Shown here: positions 26,664 through 36,951 of the stretch, in pieces | Layout: the number at the start of each line of letters is the position of its first letter | How positions within the stretch are numbered: position 1 is the first letter of the stretch | Assembly: GCF_019351405.1 (NCBI RefSeq) | Contig: NZ_JAHWZX010000010.1 | Coordinates: forward strand, 1 to 64,000 | Direction: 5' to 3' | DNA length: 64,000 nucleotides | Source of the DNA: Stakelama flava | Lineage (GTDB): Bacteria > Pseudomonadota > Alphaproteobacteria > Sphingomonadales > Sphingomonadaceae | The notes under the pieces: model-generated | Seen by the model: the letters and a program-made list of their open reading frames with translations, nothing else | Told to the model about the DNA's origin: nothing | Database searches by the model: none | Program-made: the position numbers and the translations under genes

Positions 26664-27428
26664 TTACTCCGTGATCGCGGCGGCATCAGCCTCCGCGGTC
26701 TGCGAACCGCCGCGGCCCAGCAGGTCGGCAATCTTCTTGCCGCGACGCTGCGCCACCGCCTTCGGGCTGGACTGGTCGCCCAGCGCCTCAAAGGTTGCAC
26801 GGATCATGTTATAGGGGTTGGACGTGCCGACCGATTTGGTCACCACATCGGCAACGCCCAGCGATTCGAACACGGCGCGCATCGGACCGCCGGCGATGAT
26901 GCCCGTACCCGACGGAGCCGAGCGGACATAGACCCGACCAGCGCCGAACGTGCCGCGACCGTCATGGTGAAGCGTACGACCCTCGCGCAGCGGCACGCGG
27001 ATCATCTTCTTCTTGGCCGAAGCAGTCGCCTTTGAAATCGCCTCGGGAACCTCGCGTGCCTTGCCATGGCCAAAACCGACCCGGCCCTTGCCATCGCCTA
27101 CGACGACGAGCGCGGCGAAACCGAAGCGCTTACCACCCTTCACCGTCTTGGAAACGCGGTTGATGTGAACCAGCTTTTCGATCAGCTCTTCGCCATCGTC
27201 CTGATTGCGGCGATCGTCGCGGCGACCACGGCCCCGGCCGCCGTCGCGGCCACGTCCGCCATCGCGTCCACGGCCGCCACGGCCACCGCGCGGCTGACCC
27301 TGATTCTGGCCGCCCTGATTTTGCCCGCCCTGATTCTGGGCGGGCTGGGTGACGTCCTGCGCCGTGGTTTCGGGGGCGAGCGTCTGCTCGGGCTGGTTGC
27401 CCTGGCCGGTCGTATTTTCGTCAGCCAT
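26664..27428 (-). CDS. rpsE: 30S ribosomal protein S5 with a long disordered N-terminal extension
   Basis: The S5 core starts near residue 80 ([15 protein letters not shown]) and includes the decoding-site loop around [15 protein letters not shown]. Before it lies an extension of about 80 residues: acidic/Gln-rich, then repeated NQGGQNQGG, then [18 protein letters not shown]. The total is 254 residues against 167 in E. coli. The repeats are coding, with 15-bp units in the DNA. RG repeats suggest RNA contact. Confidence 0.95.
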   Translation of the reverse strand: MADENTTGQGNQPEQTLAPETTAQDVTQPAQNQGGQNQGGQNQGQPRGGRGGRGRDGGRGRDGGRGRGRRDDRRNQDDGEELIEKLVHINRVSKTVKGGKRFGFAALVVVGDGKGRVGFGHGKAREVPEAISKATASAKKKMIRVPLREGRTLHHDGRGTFGAGRVYVRSAPSGTGIIAGGPMRAVFESLGVADVVTKSVGTSNPYNMIRATFEALGDQSSPKAVAQRRGKKIADLLGRGGSQTAEADAAAITE

Positions 27429-27430
27429 TC

Positions 27431-27787
27431 TTAAAACTCCAATCCGCCTTCACGCGCCGCGTCGGCAAGCGCCTTGACCCGGCCGTGAAACAGGAAACCG
27501 CCGCGGTCGAATACCACCCTGGTGACGCCGGCCTTCTTCGCCGCCTCGGCGACGCGCGTACCGACATCCTTGGCGGCATCGATGTTCGCGCCGTTCTTGC
27601 CGCGCTCGGCCTTTTCCAGCGTCGACGCTGCGGCAACAGTCTTGCCCTCGGTATCGTCGATCACCTGGGCATAGATATGCTTGCCCGAACGGTGGATCGA
27701 CAGCCGGGGACGGCCGCCCGCGCGCTTCGCCAGCGCACTGCGATTGCGGCGGCGCCGCTTCTGAAAGAGAGACAGACCCTTGGCCAT
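27431..27787 (-). CDS. rplR: 50S ribosomal protein L18
   Basis: 118 residues with [20 protein letters not shown] and [21 protein letters not shown], the L18 5S-rRNA-binding protein. It sits between rplF and rpsE, sharing one base with rplF. Confidence 0.97.
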   Translation of the reverse strand: MAKGLSLFQKRRRRNRSALAKRAGGRPRLSIHRSGKHIYAQVIDDTEGKTVAAASTLEKAERGKNGANIDAAKDVGTRVAEAAKKAGVTRVVFDRGGFLFHGRVKALADAAREGGLEF

Positions 27788-28320
27788 TACTTCTTCTTCC
27801 CTTCCTTGCGGAAGATATACTCGCCGGCGTATTTCACACCCTTGCCCTTATAGGGTTCGGGCTTGCGCCACTGGCGGATTTCCGCGGCCAACTGGCCTAC
27901 CTTCTGCTTATCGATGCCCGAAATCTCGACCGTCGTCTGGTCGGGGGTCTTGACCTCAAGCCCTTCGGGAATCTCGATATCGACATCGTGGCTGAAGCCG
28001 AGCTGAAGTTTCAGCTTGCGACCCTGCGCATTGGCGCGATAGCCGACGCCGTTGATTTCCAGCTTCTTTGAAAAGCCTTCGGTCACGCCCGTCACCAGGT
28101 TCTGGATCAGCGTGCGCTGCATGCCCCAGAAAGAGCGTGCCCGCTTCGTCTGGTTCACCGGGTTTACCTGGATACCACGATCGGTCATCTCATAAGAGAC
28201 AAGCGGATCCTTCGGCATGGTGAGCGTGCCCTTGGGACCCTTCACCGAGATTTCGCCACCGTCGATATTGGCGGTTACACCTGCCGGTACGGCGACCGGC
28301 CGTTTGCCTGTACGGCTCAT
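27787..28320 (-). CDS. rplF: 50S ribosomal protein L6
   Basis: 177 residues as in E. coli, starting [15 protein letters not shown] and with the C-terminal [16 protein letters not shown] motif ([17 protein letters not shown]). It overlaps rpsH by one base. Confidence 0.97.
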   Translation of the reverse strand: MSRTGKRPVAVPAGVTANIDGGEISVKGPKGTLTMPKDPLVSYEMTDRGIQVNPVNQTKRARSFWGMQRTLIQNLVTGVTEGFSKKLEINGVGYRANAQGRKLKLQLGFSHDVDIEIPEGLEVKTPDQTTVEISGIDKQKVGQLAAEIRQWRKPEPYKGKGVKYAGEYIFRKEGKKK

Positions 28321-28715
28321 CAGAACACCTCCGCCAGCACTTCGCCGCCGACATTCTGATCCCGCGCTTCCGCGTCGGACAGAACGCCGCGAGGCGTCGA
28401 AACGATGGTGATGCCAAGTCCGTTGCGAACGCGCGGAAGTTCCTTGGAACCCGAATAGACGCGGCGGCCGGGCTTCGACACGCGCGCAACATGCTTGATC
28501 GCGGGCTGGCCTTCGAAATATTTCAGCTCGATGCGGATGCCTGCAGCGGGGCCCATCTGCTCTTCGCTGTACCCGCGAATAAAGCCTTCGCGCTGCAAAA
28601 CGTCGAGCACGCGGGTGCGCAGCTTCGACGCCGGCGTAAGGACGGAATCCTTGCGCGCGCGCTGGCCGTTGCGGATGCGGGTGAGCATGTCACCCAGGGG
28701 ATCGGTCAATGCCAT
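28320..28715 (-). CDS. rpsH: 30S ribosomal protein S8
   Basis: 131 residues, starting [18 protein letters not shown] and ending in the [14 protein letters not shown] region of S8. In E. coli S8 also represses the spc operon by binding mRNA at rplE; that site was not recognised here. Confidence 0.97.
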   Translation of the reverse strand: MALTDPLGDMLTRIRNGQRARKDSVLTPASKLRTRVLDVLQREGFIRGYSEEQMGPAAGIRIELKYFEGQPAIKHVARVSKPGRRVYSGSKELPRVRNGLGITIVSTPRGVLSDAEARDQNVGGEVLAEVF

Positions 28716-28725
28716 TGCGTTTTCC

Positions 28726-29031
28726 TTACCAGCTCGACTTGGTGACGCCGGGGATCATGCCGCGGTTGGCAAGATCGCGAAGCATCACGCGCGCGAGACG
28801 GAACTTGCGGTAATAACCGCGCGGACGGCCGGTCAGCTCGCAGCGGTTGCGAATGCGCGTCGGATTGCCGTTGCGCGGAATTTCCGCCATTTTGAGCCGG
28901 GCGACCCAACGATCCTGGAATTCCAGGCTTTCGTCGTCCGCAATGGCCTTCAGCTTCGCATATTGGCCGGCATATTTCTTCACCAGCTTCTTGCGACGCT
29001 CATTCTTGTTGATCGAACTCAGTTTCGCCAT
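28726..29031 (-). CDS. rpsN: 30S ribosomal protein S14
   Basis: 101 residues, the long zinc-free form of S14 ([20 protein letters not shown] with only one Cys). Same length as the E. coli protein. Confidence 0.97.
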   Translation of the reverse strand: MAKLSSINKNERRKKLVKKYAGQYAKLKAIADDESLEFQDRWVARLKMAEIPRNGNPTRIRNRCELTGRPRGYYRKFRLARVMLRDLANRGMIPGVTKSSW

Positions 29032-29050
29032 GACTTAAGTTCTTCCTTCC

Positions 29051-29629
29051 TTATGCAGCCTGCTGGGTTTCTTCGTTCGCGGGGAACGGGAAACCGAAAA
29101 GGCGCAGGAGTTCGCGAGCCTCTTCATCGGTCTTCGCGGTAGTGGTCACGATGATGTCCATGCCCCGGACCTTGTCGATCTGATCGTAATTGATCTCGGG
29201 GAAGACAATCTGTTCCTTTACGCCCATGGCATAGTTGCCACGGCCGTCGAACGACTTCGGATTCAGCCCGCGAAAGTCGCGAATACGCGGCATCGCGATC
29301 GTCACCAGACGGTCGAGGAATTCGAACATGCGTTCGCGGCGCAGGGTCACCTTGCACCCGATCGCCATGCCTTCACGCAGCTTGAACTGCGCGATCGACT
29401 TCTTCGCCTTGGTCACGACGGGCTTCTGGCCGGCGATCCGCTCCATTTCGGAAACGGCCTGATCGACCTTCTTGCGGTCCTGCGTCGCTTCGCCAACGCC
29501 CATGTTCAGGACGATCTTGTCGATGCGCGGGATTTCCATGTCGTTCTTATAGTTGAACTTCGACTTCATCGCCTTGGCGATTTCGTCGTCGTACAGCTTG
29601 CGCATACGCGGAACGTATTTTTCAGCCAT
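29051..29629 (-). CDS. rplE: 50S ribosomal protein L5
   Basis: 192 residues starting [36 protein letters not shown] and [17 protein letters not shown] are conserved L5 segments. ATG at 29629 is inside the end of rplX (eight-base overlap). Confidence 0.97.
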   Translation of the reverse strand: MAEKYVPRMRKLYDDEIAKAMKSKFNYKNDMEIPRIDKIVLNMGVGEATQDRKKVDQAVSEMERIAGQKPVVTKAKKSIAQFKLREGMAIGCKVTLRRERMFEFLDRLVTIAMPRIRDFRGLNPKSFDGRGNYAMGVKEQIVFPEINYDQIDKVRGMDIIVTTTAKTDEEARELLRLFGFPFPANEETQQAA

Positions 29630-29939
29630 TGATGACCTCCCCGGTCTTGACGGCCACGCGGACCTTCTTGCCGTCGCGCTCCTCAAAGCGGACGCGGGTA
29701 GCCTTGCCGTCCTTCGTCACATGCGCGACGTTGGAAATGTCCATCGGCGCCGGGTTGCGATCGATGCCGCCCTGCGGATTTTCCTGGCTCGGCTTACGAT
29801 GGCGGGCATGCACGTTGATGCCCTCGACGATCACCTTGCCCTCGCGCGGCATGGCCTGAACCACTTCACCGGTGCGGCCCTTGTCCTTGCCGGACAGAAC
29901 GATGACCTGATCGCCCTTCTTGATCTTGGCGGCGGCCAT
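29622..29939 (-). CDS. rplX: 50S ribosomal protein L24
   Basis: 105 residues, starting [20 protein letters not shown], the KOW-type L24. One base is shared with the rplN stop and eight with the rplE start, so rplN-rplX-rplE are tightly coupled. Confidence 0.97.
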   Translation of the reverse strand: MAAAKIKKGDQVIVLSGKDKGRTGEVVQAMPREGKVIVEGINVHARHRKPSQENPQGGIDRNPAPMDISNVAHVTKDGKATRVRFEERDGKKVRVAVKTGEVING

Positions 29940-30307
29940 TACAGCACCTCCGGCGCAAGGCTGATGATCTTCATATAGCCCTTCGAACGCAGCTCGCGCA
30001 CGACCGGGCCAAAGATACGGGTGCCGATCGGCTCTTCGTTCTTGTTGACGAGAACGGCTGCGTTGCCGTCGAAGCGGATCACCGAACCGTCGGGGCGACG
30101 AATGTCCTTCGACGTGCGAACGATGACGGCGCGATGGACGTCGCCCTTCTTCACACGGCCGCGCGGCACCGCATCCTTGACGGAGACGACGATCACGTCG
30201 CCAACGCCGGCAAAGCGGCGTTTGGAGCCGCCCAGCACCTTGATACACTGCACCCGCTTCGCGCCGCTGTTGTCCGCGACGTCGAGATTGGATTGCATCT
30301 GGATCAT
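29939..30307 (-). CDS. rplN: 50S ribosomal protein L14
   Basis: 122 residues, starting [20 protein letters not shown], the highly conserved L14 N-terminus. First gene of the spc block after rpsQ (about 70-base gap). Confidence 0.97.
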   Translation of the reverse strand: MIQMQSNLDVADNSGAKRVQCIKVLGGSKRRFAGVGDVIVVSVKDAVPRGRVKKGDVHRAVIVRTSKDIRRPDGSVIRFDGNAAVLVNKNEEPIGTRIFGPVVRELRSKGYMKIISLAPEVL

Positions 30308-30377
30308 CGATCCAATTCCTTCTCGTTAGGCCTGCCGGGAAATCCCGGTGGTTCCGTTGCTCTTAAAACAGCTGGGT

Positions 30378-30650
30378 TCAGGCTTCGGCCTGGACCTCTT
30401 CGGGCGTCGCATGGGTGTTCACCCGCGCGATCACCTTCCACGTCTTGGTCTTGGAAATCGGTGCGATCTCCTCAATCCGGACGGTTTCGCCTTCCTTGTA
30501 CTCATTGCCCTCGTCATGGGCATGATATTTTTTCGACCGACGCATGATCTTGCCATAGAGCGGGTGTTTAACCCGGCGCTCCACCAGCACGGTCACGGTC
30601 TTGTCGGTCTTGTCGGAGACGATCTGCCCCTGCAGCACGCGCTTCGGCAT
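30378..30650 (-). CDS. rpsQ: 30S ribosomal protein S17
   Basis: 90 residues with [20 protein letters not shown] and [19 protein letters not shown], the S17 OB fold. Last gene of the S10 operon block before rplN. Confidence 0.97.
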   Translation of the reverse strand: MPKRVLQGQIVSDKTDKTVTVLVERRVKHPLYGKIMRRSKKYHAHDEGNEYKEGETVRIEEIAPISKTKTWKVIARVNTHATPEEVQAEA

Positions 30651-30665
30651 GTCTTCGCGTCCTTC

Positions 30666-30869
30666 CTACTTGGCAGCCGAGCGCGAGCGCTCGTTCTGCA
30701 GCGTCTTGATACGGGCGATGTCGCGACGGACTTCCTTCACGCGGCTCGTTTTTTCGAGCTGCTGGGTCGCCGCCTGGAAACGCAGGTTGAACGCCTCGCG
30801 CTTCAGCTGGCCGAGCTGCGTATTCAGCTCGTCGTCGGATTTCGTCCGAAGATCGGTAATGTCGGTCAT
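30666..30869 (-). CDS. rpmC: 50S ribosomal protein L29
   Basis: 67 residues, [16 protein letters not shown]..., two helices ([20 protein letters not shown]) typical of L29. ATG at 30869 lies five bases after rplP; the long frame extending upstream is a shadow of rplP. Confidence 0.96.
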   Translation of the reverse strand: MTDITDLRTKSDDELNTQLGQLKREAFNLRFQAATQQLEKTSRVKEVRRDIARIKTLQNERSRSAAK

Positions 30870-30874
30870 GATCC

Positions 30875-31306
30875 TCAACCCTCCAGGTGCGAATGGTCGC
30901 CCAGGCGAGCCACCACCTTGGTCTTGATCGGCAGCTTCATCGCCGCACGCTCGAACGCCTCGGCGGCCAGCGGGCCGGCAACGCCGTCCAGTTCGAACAG
31001 GATACGGCCGGGCTTGACGCGGGCGGCCCAATATTCAGGGCTACCCTTACCCTTACCCTGACGGACTTCGGCAGGCTTCTTCGAAACCGGCACGTCGGGG
31101 AACACGCGGATCCACAAACGTCCCTGACGCTTGATGTGACGCGTGATCGCGCGGCGGGCCGCCTCGATCTGGCGAGCGGTGATCCGTTCGGGCTCGAGCG
31201 CTTTAAGGCCGTACGAGCCGAAGTTCAGCGTCGTGCCGCCCTTCGCATCGCCATGGATGCGGCCCTTGAAGGCCTTGCGGAACTTGGTGCGCTTTGGTTG
31301 CAGCAT
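30875..31306 (-). CDS. rplP: 50S ribosomal protein L16
   Basis: 143 residues, [20 protein letters not shown] start, [22 protein letters not shown] core. L16 organises the peptidyl-transferase side of 23S rRNA. Confidence 0.97.
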   Translation of the reverse strand: MLQPKRTKFRKAFKGRIHGDAKGGTTLNFGSYGLKALEPERITARQIEAARRAITRHIKRQGRLWIRVFPDVPVSKKPAEVRQGKGKGSPEYWAARVKPGRILFELDGVAGPLAAEAFERAAMKLPIKTKVVARLGDHSHLEG

Positions 31307-31330
31307 GGTTCTTGTCCTGGTCCCTTAAGC

Positions 31331-32026
31331 TCAGCGTGCCGGACGGACGCCGGAGGTCTGAGCCTCCATCATCAGCCGGTCCTGCGCCATGGGATCGTGG
31401 CCCAGGATCTCACCCTTGAAGATCCACACCTTCACGCCGCACACGCCATAGGCGGTGTGCGCTTCGGCTTCGGCATAATCGACATTGGCGCGCAGCGTGT
31501 GAAGTGGAACGCGGCCTTCGCGATACCATTCGACGCGGGCAATCTCGGCACCGCCCAGACGGCCGCCGCACGTGATACGGATACCTTCCGCACCAAGACG
31601 AAGCGCCGACTGAACCGCGCGCTTCATCGCCCGGCGGAACGCGATACGGCGTTCCAGCTGGTCGGCAACGCCCTGTGCGACGAGCTTGGCATCGATTTCC
31701 GGCTTGCGGATTTCTACTATGTTCAACGACACGTCGGAATCGGTCATCGTCTTCAGCTTCTGACGAAGCTTTTCGATGTCCGCACCCTTTTTGCCGATGA
31801 TCACACCGGGACGCGCCGCATAAATCGACACGCGGCAAAGCTTGGCCGGACGCTCGATCACAACCTTCGAGATCGCTGCCTGCGGCACCGTCTTCAGGAT
31901 GTACTGGCGGATCTTGAGATCCTCCATGAGGAGGCGGCCATAATCATGGCCTTCGGCGAACCAGCGGCTGTCCCAGGTCCGGTTGATCTGGAGCCGAAGC
32001 CCGATCGGATTGCTCTTCTGACCCAT
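31331..32026 (-). CDS. rpsC: 30S ribosomal protein S3
   Basis: 231 residues: [20 protein letters not shown] start, KH domain motif [18 protein letters not shown]-terminal domain with [16 protein letters not shown]3 lies at the mRNA entry site. Confidence 0.97.
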   Translation of the reverse strand: MGQKSNPIGLRLQINRTWDSRWFAEGHDYGRLLMEDLKIRQYILKTVPQAAISKVVIERPAKLCRVSIYAARPGVIIGKKGADIEKLRQKLKTMTDSDVSLNIVEIRKPEIDAKLVAQGVADQLERRIAFRRAMKRAVQSALRLGAEGIRITCGGRLGGAEIARVEWYREGRVPLHTLRANVDYAEAEAHTAYGVCGVKVWIFKGEILGHDPMAQDRLMMEAQTSGVRPAR

Positions 32027-32029
32027 GAC

Positions 32030-32407
32030 TTACGCCTCTTCCATCTCGCGAACGACGATCCGCAGCCGCGAAAACGGCTTGAGGATGCGCGTCGACTTGC
32101 CGCGGCCACGGGCGTGGAACCGCTTCATGGTGATCGACTTGCCGACCGAAGCCTCGGCGACGACCAGTGCGTCGACGTCGAGATTGTGGTTGTTCTCCGC
32201 ATTGGCGATCGCCGAAGCGAGCACCTTGCGCGCATCAACCGCCATCGCCCGCTTCGAGAAAGCGAGGATGTTCAGCGCTTCATCCGCCTTCTTGCCGCGG
32301 ATCAGGCCGGCGACGAGGTTCAGCTTCTGGGCCGAACCACGAATGGTGGTGCCGACGGCCAGCGCTTCCTTCTCGCCGACGCGGCGTTCAGCTGCCTGCT
32401 TGCTCAT
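32030..32407 (-). CDS. rplV: 50S ribosomal protein L22
   Basis: 125 residues with [17 protein letters not shown] and the extended loop ending [21 protein letters not shown] that lines the exit tunnel. Slightly longer than E. coli (110). Confidence 0.97.
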   Translation of the reverse strand: MSKQAAERRVGEKEALAVGTTIRGSAQKLNLVAGLIRGKKADEALNILAFSKRAMAVDARKVLASAIANAENNHNLDVDALVVAEASVGKSITMKRFHARGRGKSTRILKPFSRLRIVVREMEEA

Positions 32408-32682
32408 CAGCGCTTACCCTTCTTGTCGGCGGCGTGGCCGGGGAAGAAGCGCGTCGGCGCGAATTCACCCAGCTTCATGCCGACCATGTCTTCATTGATC
32501 GACACCGGCACGAACTTGCGGCCGTTATAGACGTTGAACGTCAGCCCCACGAACTGCGGGAGAATGGTGGAGCGGCGCGACCAGGTCTTGATCGGCGCAC
32601 GGCCACCGGCGTCCTGCGCGGCTTCCGCTTTTTTCAGCAGGCTCAGTTCTACGAACGGGCCTTTCCAGACTGAACGAGCCAT
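32407..32682 (-). CDS. rpsS: 30S ribosomal protein S19
   Basis: 91 residues, [20 protein letters not shown] start and [21 protein letters not shown] end, as in S19. Shares a base with rplV. Confidence 0.97.
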   Translation of the reverse strand: MARSVWKGPFVELSLLKKAEAAQDAGGRAPIKTWSRRSTILPQFVGLTFNVYNGRKFVPVSINEDMVGMKLGEFAPTRFFPGHAADKKGKR

Positions 32683-32685
32683 TAT

Positions 32686-33522
32686 TTAGCCCTTCTTCTT
32701 GGCGTGACGCGACCGGATGATCATCTTGTCGGTCTGCTTGTTATTGCGCGTGCGCGCACCCTTGGTCGGCTTGCCCCACGGCGTAACCGGATGACGGCCG
32801 CCCGAAGTACGGCCTTCACCACCACCATGCGGGTGGTCGACCGGGTTCTTCGCGACGCCACGGGTCAGCGGGCGCTTGCCCTTCCAGCGGGTACGTCCGG
32901 CCTTGCCGAAATTCTGGTTCTGGTTGTCGGGGTTCGACACCGCACCAACCGTCGCCATGCAATTGGCGTGGATGTAGCGCTGCTCGCCCGAATTCAGACG
33001 GACGATGACCATGCCGCGGTCACGACCAACAACCTGGACATAGGTGCCTGCCGACCGGGCGATTTGCCCGCCCTTCATCGGCTTCATCTCCACATTGTGG
33101 ACGATGGTGCCGACCGGCATCTGACCCAGTTCCATGGCATTGCCCGGCTTTACGTCAGTCTTCTTGCCCGCGATCACCTTGTCGCCCGCAGCAAGCCGCT
33201 GCGGCGCGATGATGTACGCCTGCTCACCGTCGCTATATTCGATCAGCGCGATGAACGCGGTGCGGTTGGGATCATATTCCAGACGCGCTACCGTGCCTTC
33301 GACGTCCCATTTGCGGCGCTTGAAATCGATGATGCGATAGCGCTGCTTGTGGCCGCCGGCGATTCCGCGCGACGTGACATGGCCCTTGTTGTTGCGGCCG
33401 CCCGTCTTGCGCTTGCCCTCGGTCAACTGCTTGACAGGGCCGCCCTTGTGAAGACCGCTGCGGTCGACGAGGATCAGTCCGCGTCGTGCCGGAGAAGTCG
33501 GGTTGTAATGCTTGAGTGCCAT
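32686..33522 (-). CDS. rplB: 50S ribosomal protein L2
   Basis: 278 residues. [16 protein letters not shown] start, and the C-terminal [21 protein letters not shown] containing the conserved His needed for peptidyl transfer. Confidence 0.97.
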   Translation of the reverse strand: MALKHYNPTSPARRGLILVDRSGLHKGGPVKQLTEGKRKTGGRNNKGHVTSRGIAGGHKQRYRIIDFKRRKWDVEGTVARLEYDPNRTAFIALIEYSDGEQAYIIAPQRLAAGDKVIAGKKTDVKPGNAMELGQMPVGTIVHNVEMKPMKGGQIARSAGTYVQVVGRDRGMVIVRLNSGEQRYIHANCMATVGAVSNPDNQNQNFGKAGRTRWKGKRPLTRGVAKNPVDHPHGGGEGRTSGGRHPVTPWGKPTKGARTRNNKQTDKMIIRSRHAKKKG

Positions 33523-33527
33523 TTACC

Positions 33528-33845
33528 TCAGACCCCCGTCGTGACGTCGATCGAATCGCCGTCCTTCAGCGTCACGATCGCTTTTTTCATGTCGGTGCGC
33601 TTGTACGGCGCGCCCTTCCACTTCTTGGTCTTGCCCTTCTGGACAATCGTGTTCACGGCCGTTACCGAAACGTTGAACAACGCTTCGACCGCTGCCTTGA
33701 TCTCGGGCTTGCTCGCGTCGTTCGCCACCTTGAACACCACCGCATTCGCCTCGCTGACCAGCGTCGACTTTTCGGTGATATGGGGCGCGACGATCACGTC
33801 GTAATGGCGGTTATCGACCGCCGACTTTGCCGGCTTCTTAGCCAT
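33528..33845 (-). CDS. rplW: 50S ribosomal protein L23
   Basis: 105 residues with [19 protein letters not shown] and [22 protein letters not shown]23 docks trigger factor and SRP at the tunnel exit. It overlaps rplD by eight bases. Confidence 0.97.
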   Translation of the reverse strand: MAKKPAKSAVDNRHYDVIVAPHITEKSTLVSEANAVVFKVANDASKPEIKAAVEALFNVSVTAVNTIVQKGKTKKWKGAPYKRTDMKKAIVTLKDGDSIDVTTGV

Positions 33846-34449
33846 TGAAACGCGCCTCCAGCTTTTCGACCGCCGCCTTGGTCAGGACCAGCGTGTCATG
33901 CTTCAGGATGTCGTAGACGTTCGCACCAACCGCCGGCAGGACGTTCACGCCTGCCAAGTTGCGGGCGGCCTTCGCCTCGCTCTGCTCGCCGTCGATCACC
34001 AGCGCGGTCTTGCCCACGCCCAGCTTCTCGAACTGCGCCTTGAGCGCCTTTGTCTTATCGGCGTCGAACGCGTCGAGCACGATCAGCGAACCGGACTTGG
34101 CATGGCTCGAAAGCGCCATTTTGAGGCCCAGCGCACGGATCTTCTTGTTGAGCGACACCGAAAATTCGCGGGCCCGGGCGCCGTGCGCCTTGCCGCCACC
34201 GATGAAGATCGGCGCCTTGCGGTCGCCGTGACGGGCAGTACCCCCACCCTTCTGGCGACCCCATTTCTTGCCGGTGCGCGCAACGTCCGAACGTTCACGG
34301 GTCGGACGCGCATAAGCGCGACGATTCTCGAGCTGCCAGGTAACGACGCGGTGCAGAATGTCCGCACGCGGCTCAACCGCGAAAACCGCGTCATTGAGCT
34401 CGATGTCGCCGCTTGCCTTGGCGTCGAGGGTCTGAACCTTGACCTTCAC
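33838..34449 (-). CDS. rplD: 50S ribosomal protein L4
   Basis: 203 residues: [19 protein letters not shown] start, [23 protein letters not shown] in the extended loop. I chose GTG at 34447-34449, preceded by AGGAGGG at about ten bases and leaving a four-base gap after rplC. A longer frame upstream would overlap rplC. In E. coli L4 also represses its own S10 operon; the analogous leader is discussed at 35213-35504. Confidence 0.96.
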   Translation of the reverse strand: MKVKVQTLDAKASGDIELNDAVFAVEPRADILHRVVTWQLENRRAYARPTRERSDVARTGKKWGRQKGGGTARHGDRKAPIFIGGGKAHGARAREFSVSLNKKIRALGLKMALSSHAKSGSLIVLDAFDADKTKALKAQFEKLGVGKTALVIDGEQSEAKAARNLAGVNVLPAVGANVYDILKHDTLVLTKAAVEKLEARFNG

Positions 34450-34453
34450 TTGA

Positions 34454-35212
34454 TCAGCCCTCCTGGCCTTCGGTCGCTTCCGCGTTCGCCGCTTCATCAG
34501 CAGGCGTATCGGCGGGAGCGGAGTCGTTGGAATTCGCGGCCTGCTTCAAGCCGGCCGGATAGGGAGCCTCGGCATGGCGCGGAACCTTCACGGCGTCCTT
34601 GACGATCAGCCACGCACCCTTGTGACCGGGCACCGAGCCCTTCACGAAGATCAGCCCGCGCTCGACATCGGTCGAAACGATCTCAAGATTCTGCTGCGTG
34701 CGGTTACGGTCGCCCATGTGACCGGCCATCTTCTTGTTCTTGAAGACGCGGCCCGGGTCCTGACGGTTACCGGTCGAACCATGCGAGCGGTGCGACAGCG
34801 AAACGCCGTGCGAAGCCCGCAGACCGCCGAAGCCCCAGCGCTTCATCGCACCGGCAAAGCCCTTGCCCTGGGTACGGCCCGACACATCGACCAGCTGGCC
34901 CGCGACAAAATGATCGGCAGCCAGTTCGGCGCCGACGTCCAGCAGGCCGTCTTCCTCGACGCGAAATTCGCAGACGATTGCCTTGGGCTCGACTTCGGCC
35001 TTGCCGAAATGGCCGCGCTGCGGCTTGCTCAGATTCTTTGCCTTGGCGCTGCCCGCGCCAAGCTGGACGGCGACATAGCCATCCTTGTCCATCTCGCGAC
35101 GGGCGACGACCTGAACGCCTTCAAGCGCCAGAACGGTCACCGGCACATGCCGGCCATCATCCTGGAACAGGCGGGTCATCCCCATTTTCTTCGCGATCAC
35201 GCCAGTGCGCAT
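34454..35212 (-). CDS. rplC: 50S ribosomal protein L3
   Basis: Starts [20 protein letters not shown] (ATG 35212); conserved [13 protein letters not shown] and [20 protein letters not shown]. At 252 residues it is longer than the 209 of E. coli, because of an acidic tail ([19 protein letters not shown]). A further nine residues upstream are unlikely coding. Confidence 0.96.
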   Translation of the reverse strand: MRTGVIAKKMGMTRLFQDDGRHVPVTVLALEGVQVVARREMDKDGYVAVQLGAGSAKAKNLSKPQRGHFGKAEVEPKAIVCEFRVEEDGLLDVGAELAADHFVAGQLVDVSGRTQGKGFAGAMKRWGFGGLRASHGVSLSHRSHGSTGNRQDPGRVFKNKKMAGHMGDRNRTQQNLEIVSTDVERGLIFVKGSVPGHKGAWLIVKDAVKVPRHAEAPYPAGLKQAANSNDSAPADTPADEAANAEATEGQEG

Positions 35213-35504
35213 GATCCATTCACTCCCATACAGAGGCACCGCGAAGGACCATTCCTTTGCGGTGCGTGCCAGCCCGAAATATGAAATGCGAGCCCCCGCC
35301 GGGCTGAGCGTCCGATATGCCGGGGCATGTCGGACATGACGGGGGACGCAGGCCCGGCAGCCGAAGCGGCCGGCGGTATCCCAATGTCGTGTGAGGGCGA
35401 ACCCTCAGCGCTCACCGCTATTCGCGGGAGCCTGTTTTCACCGGAAGTGCAAATGCACAGACTAGGCGAAAACCGAATCTCTTTGTCGTCGAGAAGGCGC
35501 GTCC
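35213..35504 (-). promoter_or_regulatory. Structured leader-like gap between rpsJ and rplC
   Basis: This 292-base stretch has no gene. It holds at least two good inverted repeats: GCACCGC near 35236 with GCGGTGC (extended by AAGG/CCTT) just 5' of rplC, and GTCCGATATGCC paired with GGCATGTCGGAC near 35310-35335. In most relatives rpsJ and rplC are nearly adjacent, so the length and structure suggest an mRNA control element. A role in L4 or L3 autoregulation is inference. Confidence 0.45.
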
Positions 35505-35813
35505 TTACGCCAGTTTGATCTCGACATCAACACCCGCAGCAAGATCGAGCTTCATCAGCGCGTCGACGGTCTGCGGCGTGGGCTGAACGATGTCCAGCAT
35601 ACGCTTATAGGTGCGCACCTCGAACTGCTCGCGCGACTTCTTGTCGATGTGCGGGCCACGGTTCACGGTGAACTTCTCGATTCGCGTCGGCAGGGGGATG
35701 GGACCACGAATTAGCGCGCCGGTGCGGCGGGCGGTCTCGGCGATATCGCCGGTCGCCTGATCGAGCACGCGATGATCGAACGCCTTCAGGCGAATGCGGA
35801 TATTGTTGTCCAT
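35505..35813 (-). CDS. rpsJ: 30S ribosomal protein S10
   Basis: 102 residues starting [41 protein letters not shown] is the S10 signature. ATG at 35813 chosen by homology of the N-terminus. S10 also works with NusB in antitermination. The gap to the HxlR gene (35814-36074, 261 bases) must hold the promoter of the S10 operon; a small GAGCG hairpin is at 35832-35845. Confidence 0.97.
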   Translation of the reverse strand: MDNNIRIRLKAFDHRVLDQATGDIAETARRTGALIRGPIPLPTRIEKFTVNRGPHIDKKSREQFEVRTYKRMLDIVQPTPQTVDALMKLDLAAGVDVEIKLA

Positions 35814-36074
35814 AACCCTACCAATGCGAAAGAGCGGGGCCGCTCCCCCAACCACCGGTCCCGAAAAGTACAGGACGACGGTCGAAAGGCAGCCTCTTGC
35901 TGTTCAAACCGAAAACTGAAGGGGCGCCTCTACAGCGGCGCGCGATTCGGATCAACCCCCCGAAATGCGATTTTACCGCAGAATCACTGGCATGTGGGAT
36001 TCAACGGTGCCAACAGCGCCGTCAACTCCGGATCGCTGGCGAACCGCCGCATCGGCAATCGCGTTTCGAACATG

Positions 36075-36416
36075 CTATACCGCCGCCGTCGCTTCAATAC
36101 GCGCCCGGTGTTCCACGCCCCATATGCACAGCGGCATCAGCGCCTCGGCAAGCGTAATGCCGAAATCGGTGATCGTGTAATCAACCCTGGGCGGTACTTG
36201 CTGGTAATCGCGACGGATCAGCACGCCCGCCGCGGCAAGTTCGCGCAATTGCTGGATCAGCACCTTTTCACTGACGCTGCCGATCGCACGTTTCAGTTCG
36301 CCAAACCGTTTCGGCCCGGCGCGCAAATGATACAGGATCAGTGGCTTCCATTTGCCGCCGATCACGGCAAACGCAATGTCCAGACCGCAACCGCTGTCAT
36401 CGCCGACCTCAACCAT
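36075..36416 (-). CDS. HxlR-family transcriptional regulator
   Basis: About 113 residues with the HxlR winged-helix signature: IGGKWKPLILYHLRAGPKRFGEL, then SEKVLIQQLRELAAAGVLIR and the wing YTITDFGITLAEAL. A Cys (GCGLD) sits just before the DNA-binding domain, as in redox- or electrophile-sensing members. ATG at 36416 is given; a GTG at 36425 with AAAGG very close would add three residues. It diverges from the monooxygenase gene, which it most likely controls. Confidence 0.9.
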   Translation of the reverse strand: MVEVGDDSGCGLDIAFAVIGGKWKPLILYHLRAGPKRFGELKRAIGSVSEKVLIQQLRELAAAGVLIRRDYQQVPPRVDYTITDFGITLAEALMPLCIWGVEHRARIEATAAV

Positions 36417-36555
36417 ATTCGACACTTACCTTTGTGTATGTACTGGTGCAATGGCAACCGGTCAGCCATATCGCCATTGCCGTACTTTCCGGCCCGGCGC
36501 GTCGCGCATGGGCCTTGCGCGGCGCAGCAACCATCCGGCAATGGAGACCCCGAAA
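36417..36555. promoter_or_regulatory. Divergent promoter region with candidate HxlR operator
   Basis: The interval between the HxlR gene and the monooxygenase carries the loosely palindromic CTTACCTTTGTGTATGTAC at about 36425-36443, next to the HxlR start. HxlR proteins usually bind TAC-centred palindromes in this position. GGAG at 36543-36546 is the ribosome site of the + gene. Confidence 0.4.
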
Positions 36556-36879
36556 ATGGCCCAGTCCATGCTTCTTATCGATACCACCTATCAACTTGCC
36601 CCGAAGGATGTGGACGCGTTCAGGGCGCTCGCCCTGAAAATGGCATCGGCGGCTCGAAAACGCGACGGATGCGCGTTCCTGAAGGTCGCGCAGAGCCTGG
36701 AGGACAGCACCATCTTCCATCTTTTCGAAGGATGGCGCGACTGGCAAGCGGTCGAGGCGCATGGCGCGAGCGAGCAATTCCAGCAGGTGTTGGCAGAGGC
36801 GGGAAAGCTGACGATCACGAACCGCACCGCGGAATTGTACACCGTGTCCGAAAGCAGGCCGCTCGATATGCCATCATGA
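36556..36879 (+). CDS. Antibiotic-biosynthesis-monooxygenase-type protein
   Basis: A 107-residue dimeric ferredoxin-like (ABM) protein: MLLIDTTYQLAPKDVDAFRA, then KRDGCAFLKVAQSLEDSTIF and WRDWQAVEAHGASEQFQQVL. Such proteins (YgiN-like) oxidise quinols or respond to electrophiles. ATG at 36556 is nine bases after GGAG. Paired divergently with HxlR, it looks like a detoxification gene switched on by the regulator's signal. Confidence 0.82.
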   Translation: MAQSMLLIDTTYQLAPKDVDAFRALALKMASAARKRDGCAFLKVAQSLEDSTIFHLFEGWRDWQAVEAHGASEQFQQVLAEAGKLTITNRTAELYTVSESRPLDMPS

Positions 36880-36951
36880 TATGCGGCTCGATCGGCGTAT
36901 CATTTCGGTGACACAACATTGCTGCGCCGATTGCGCAAGGCGTCGGGGTGT

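Noticed and set aside
27240..27345. Direct repeats of about 15 bp in rpsE
   Set aside because: They encode the NQGGQ/RGG tail of S5 and are in frame; not a separate repeat element.
30887..32530. A 547-codon + strand open frame across rplP-rplV
   Set aside because: Shadow of conserved ribosomal genes; the product is Arg/His-rich and matches no family.
35772..36911. A 379-codon + strand frame through rpsJ, HxlR and the ABM gene
   Set aside because: Mirrors HxlR on the opposite strand and runs in the wrong frame through the ABM gene.
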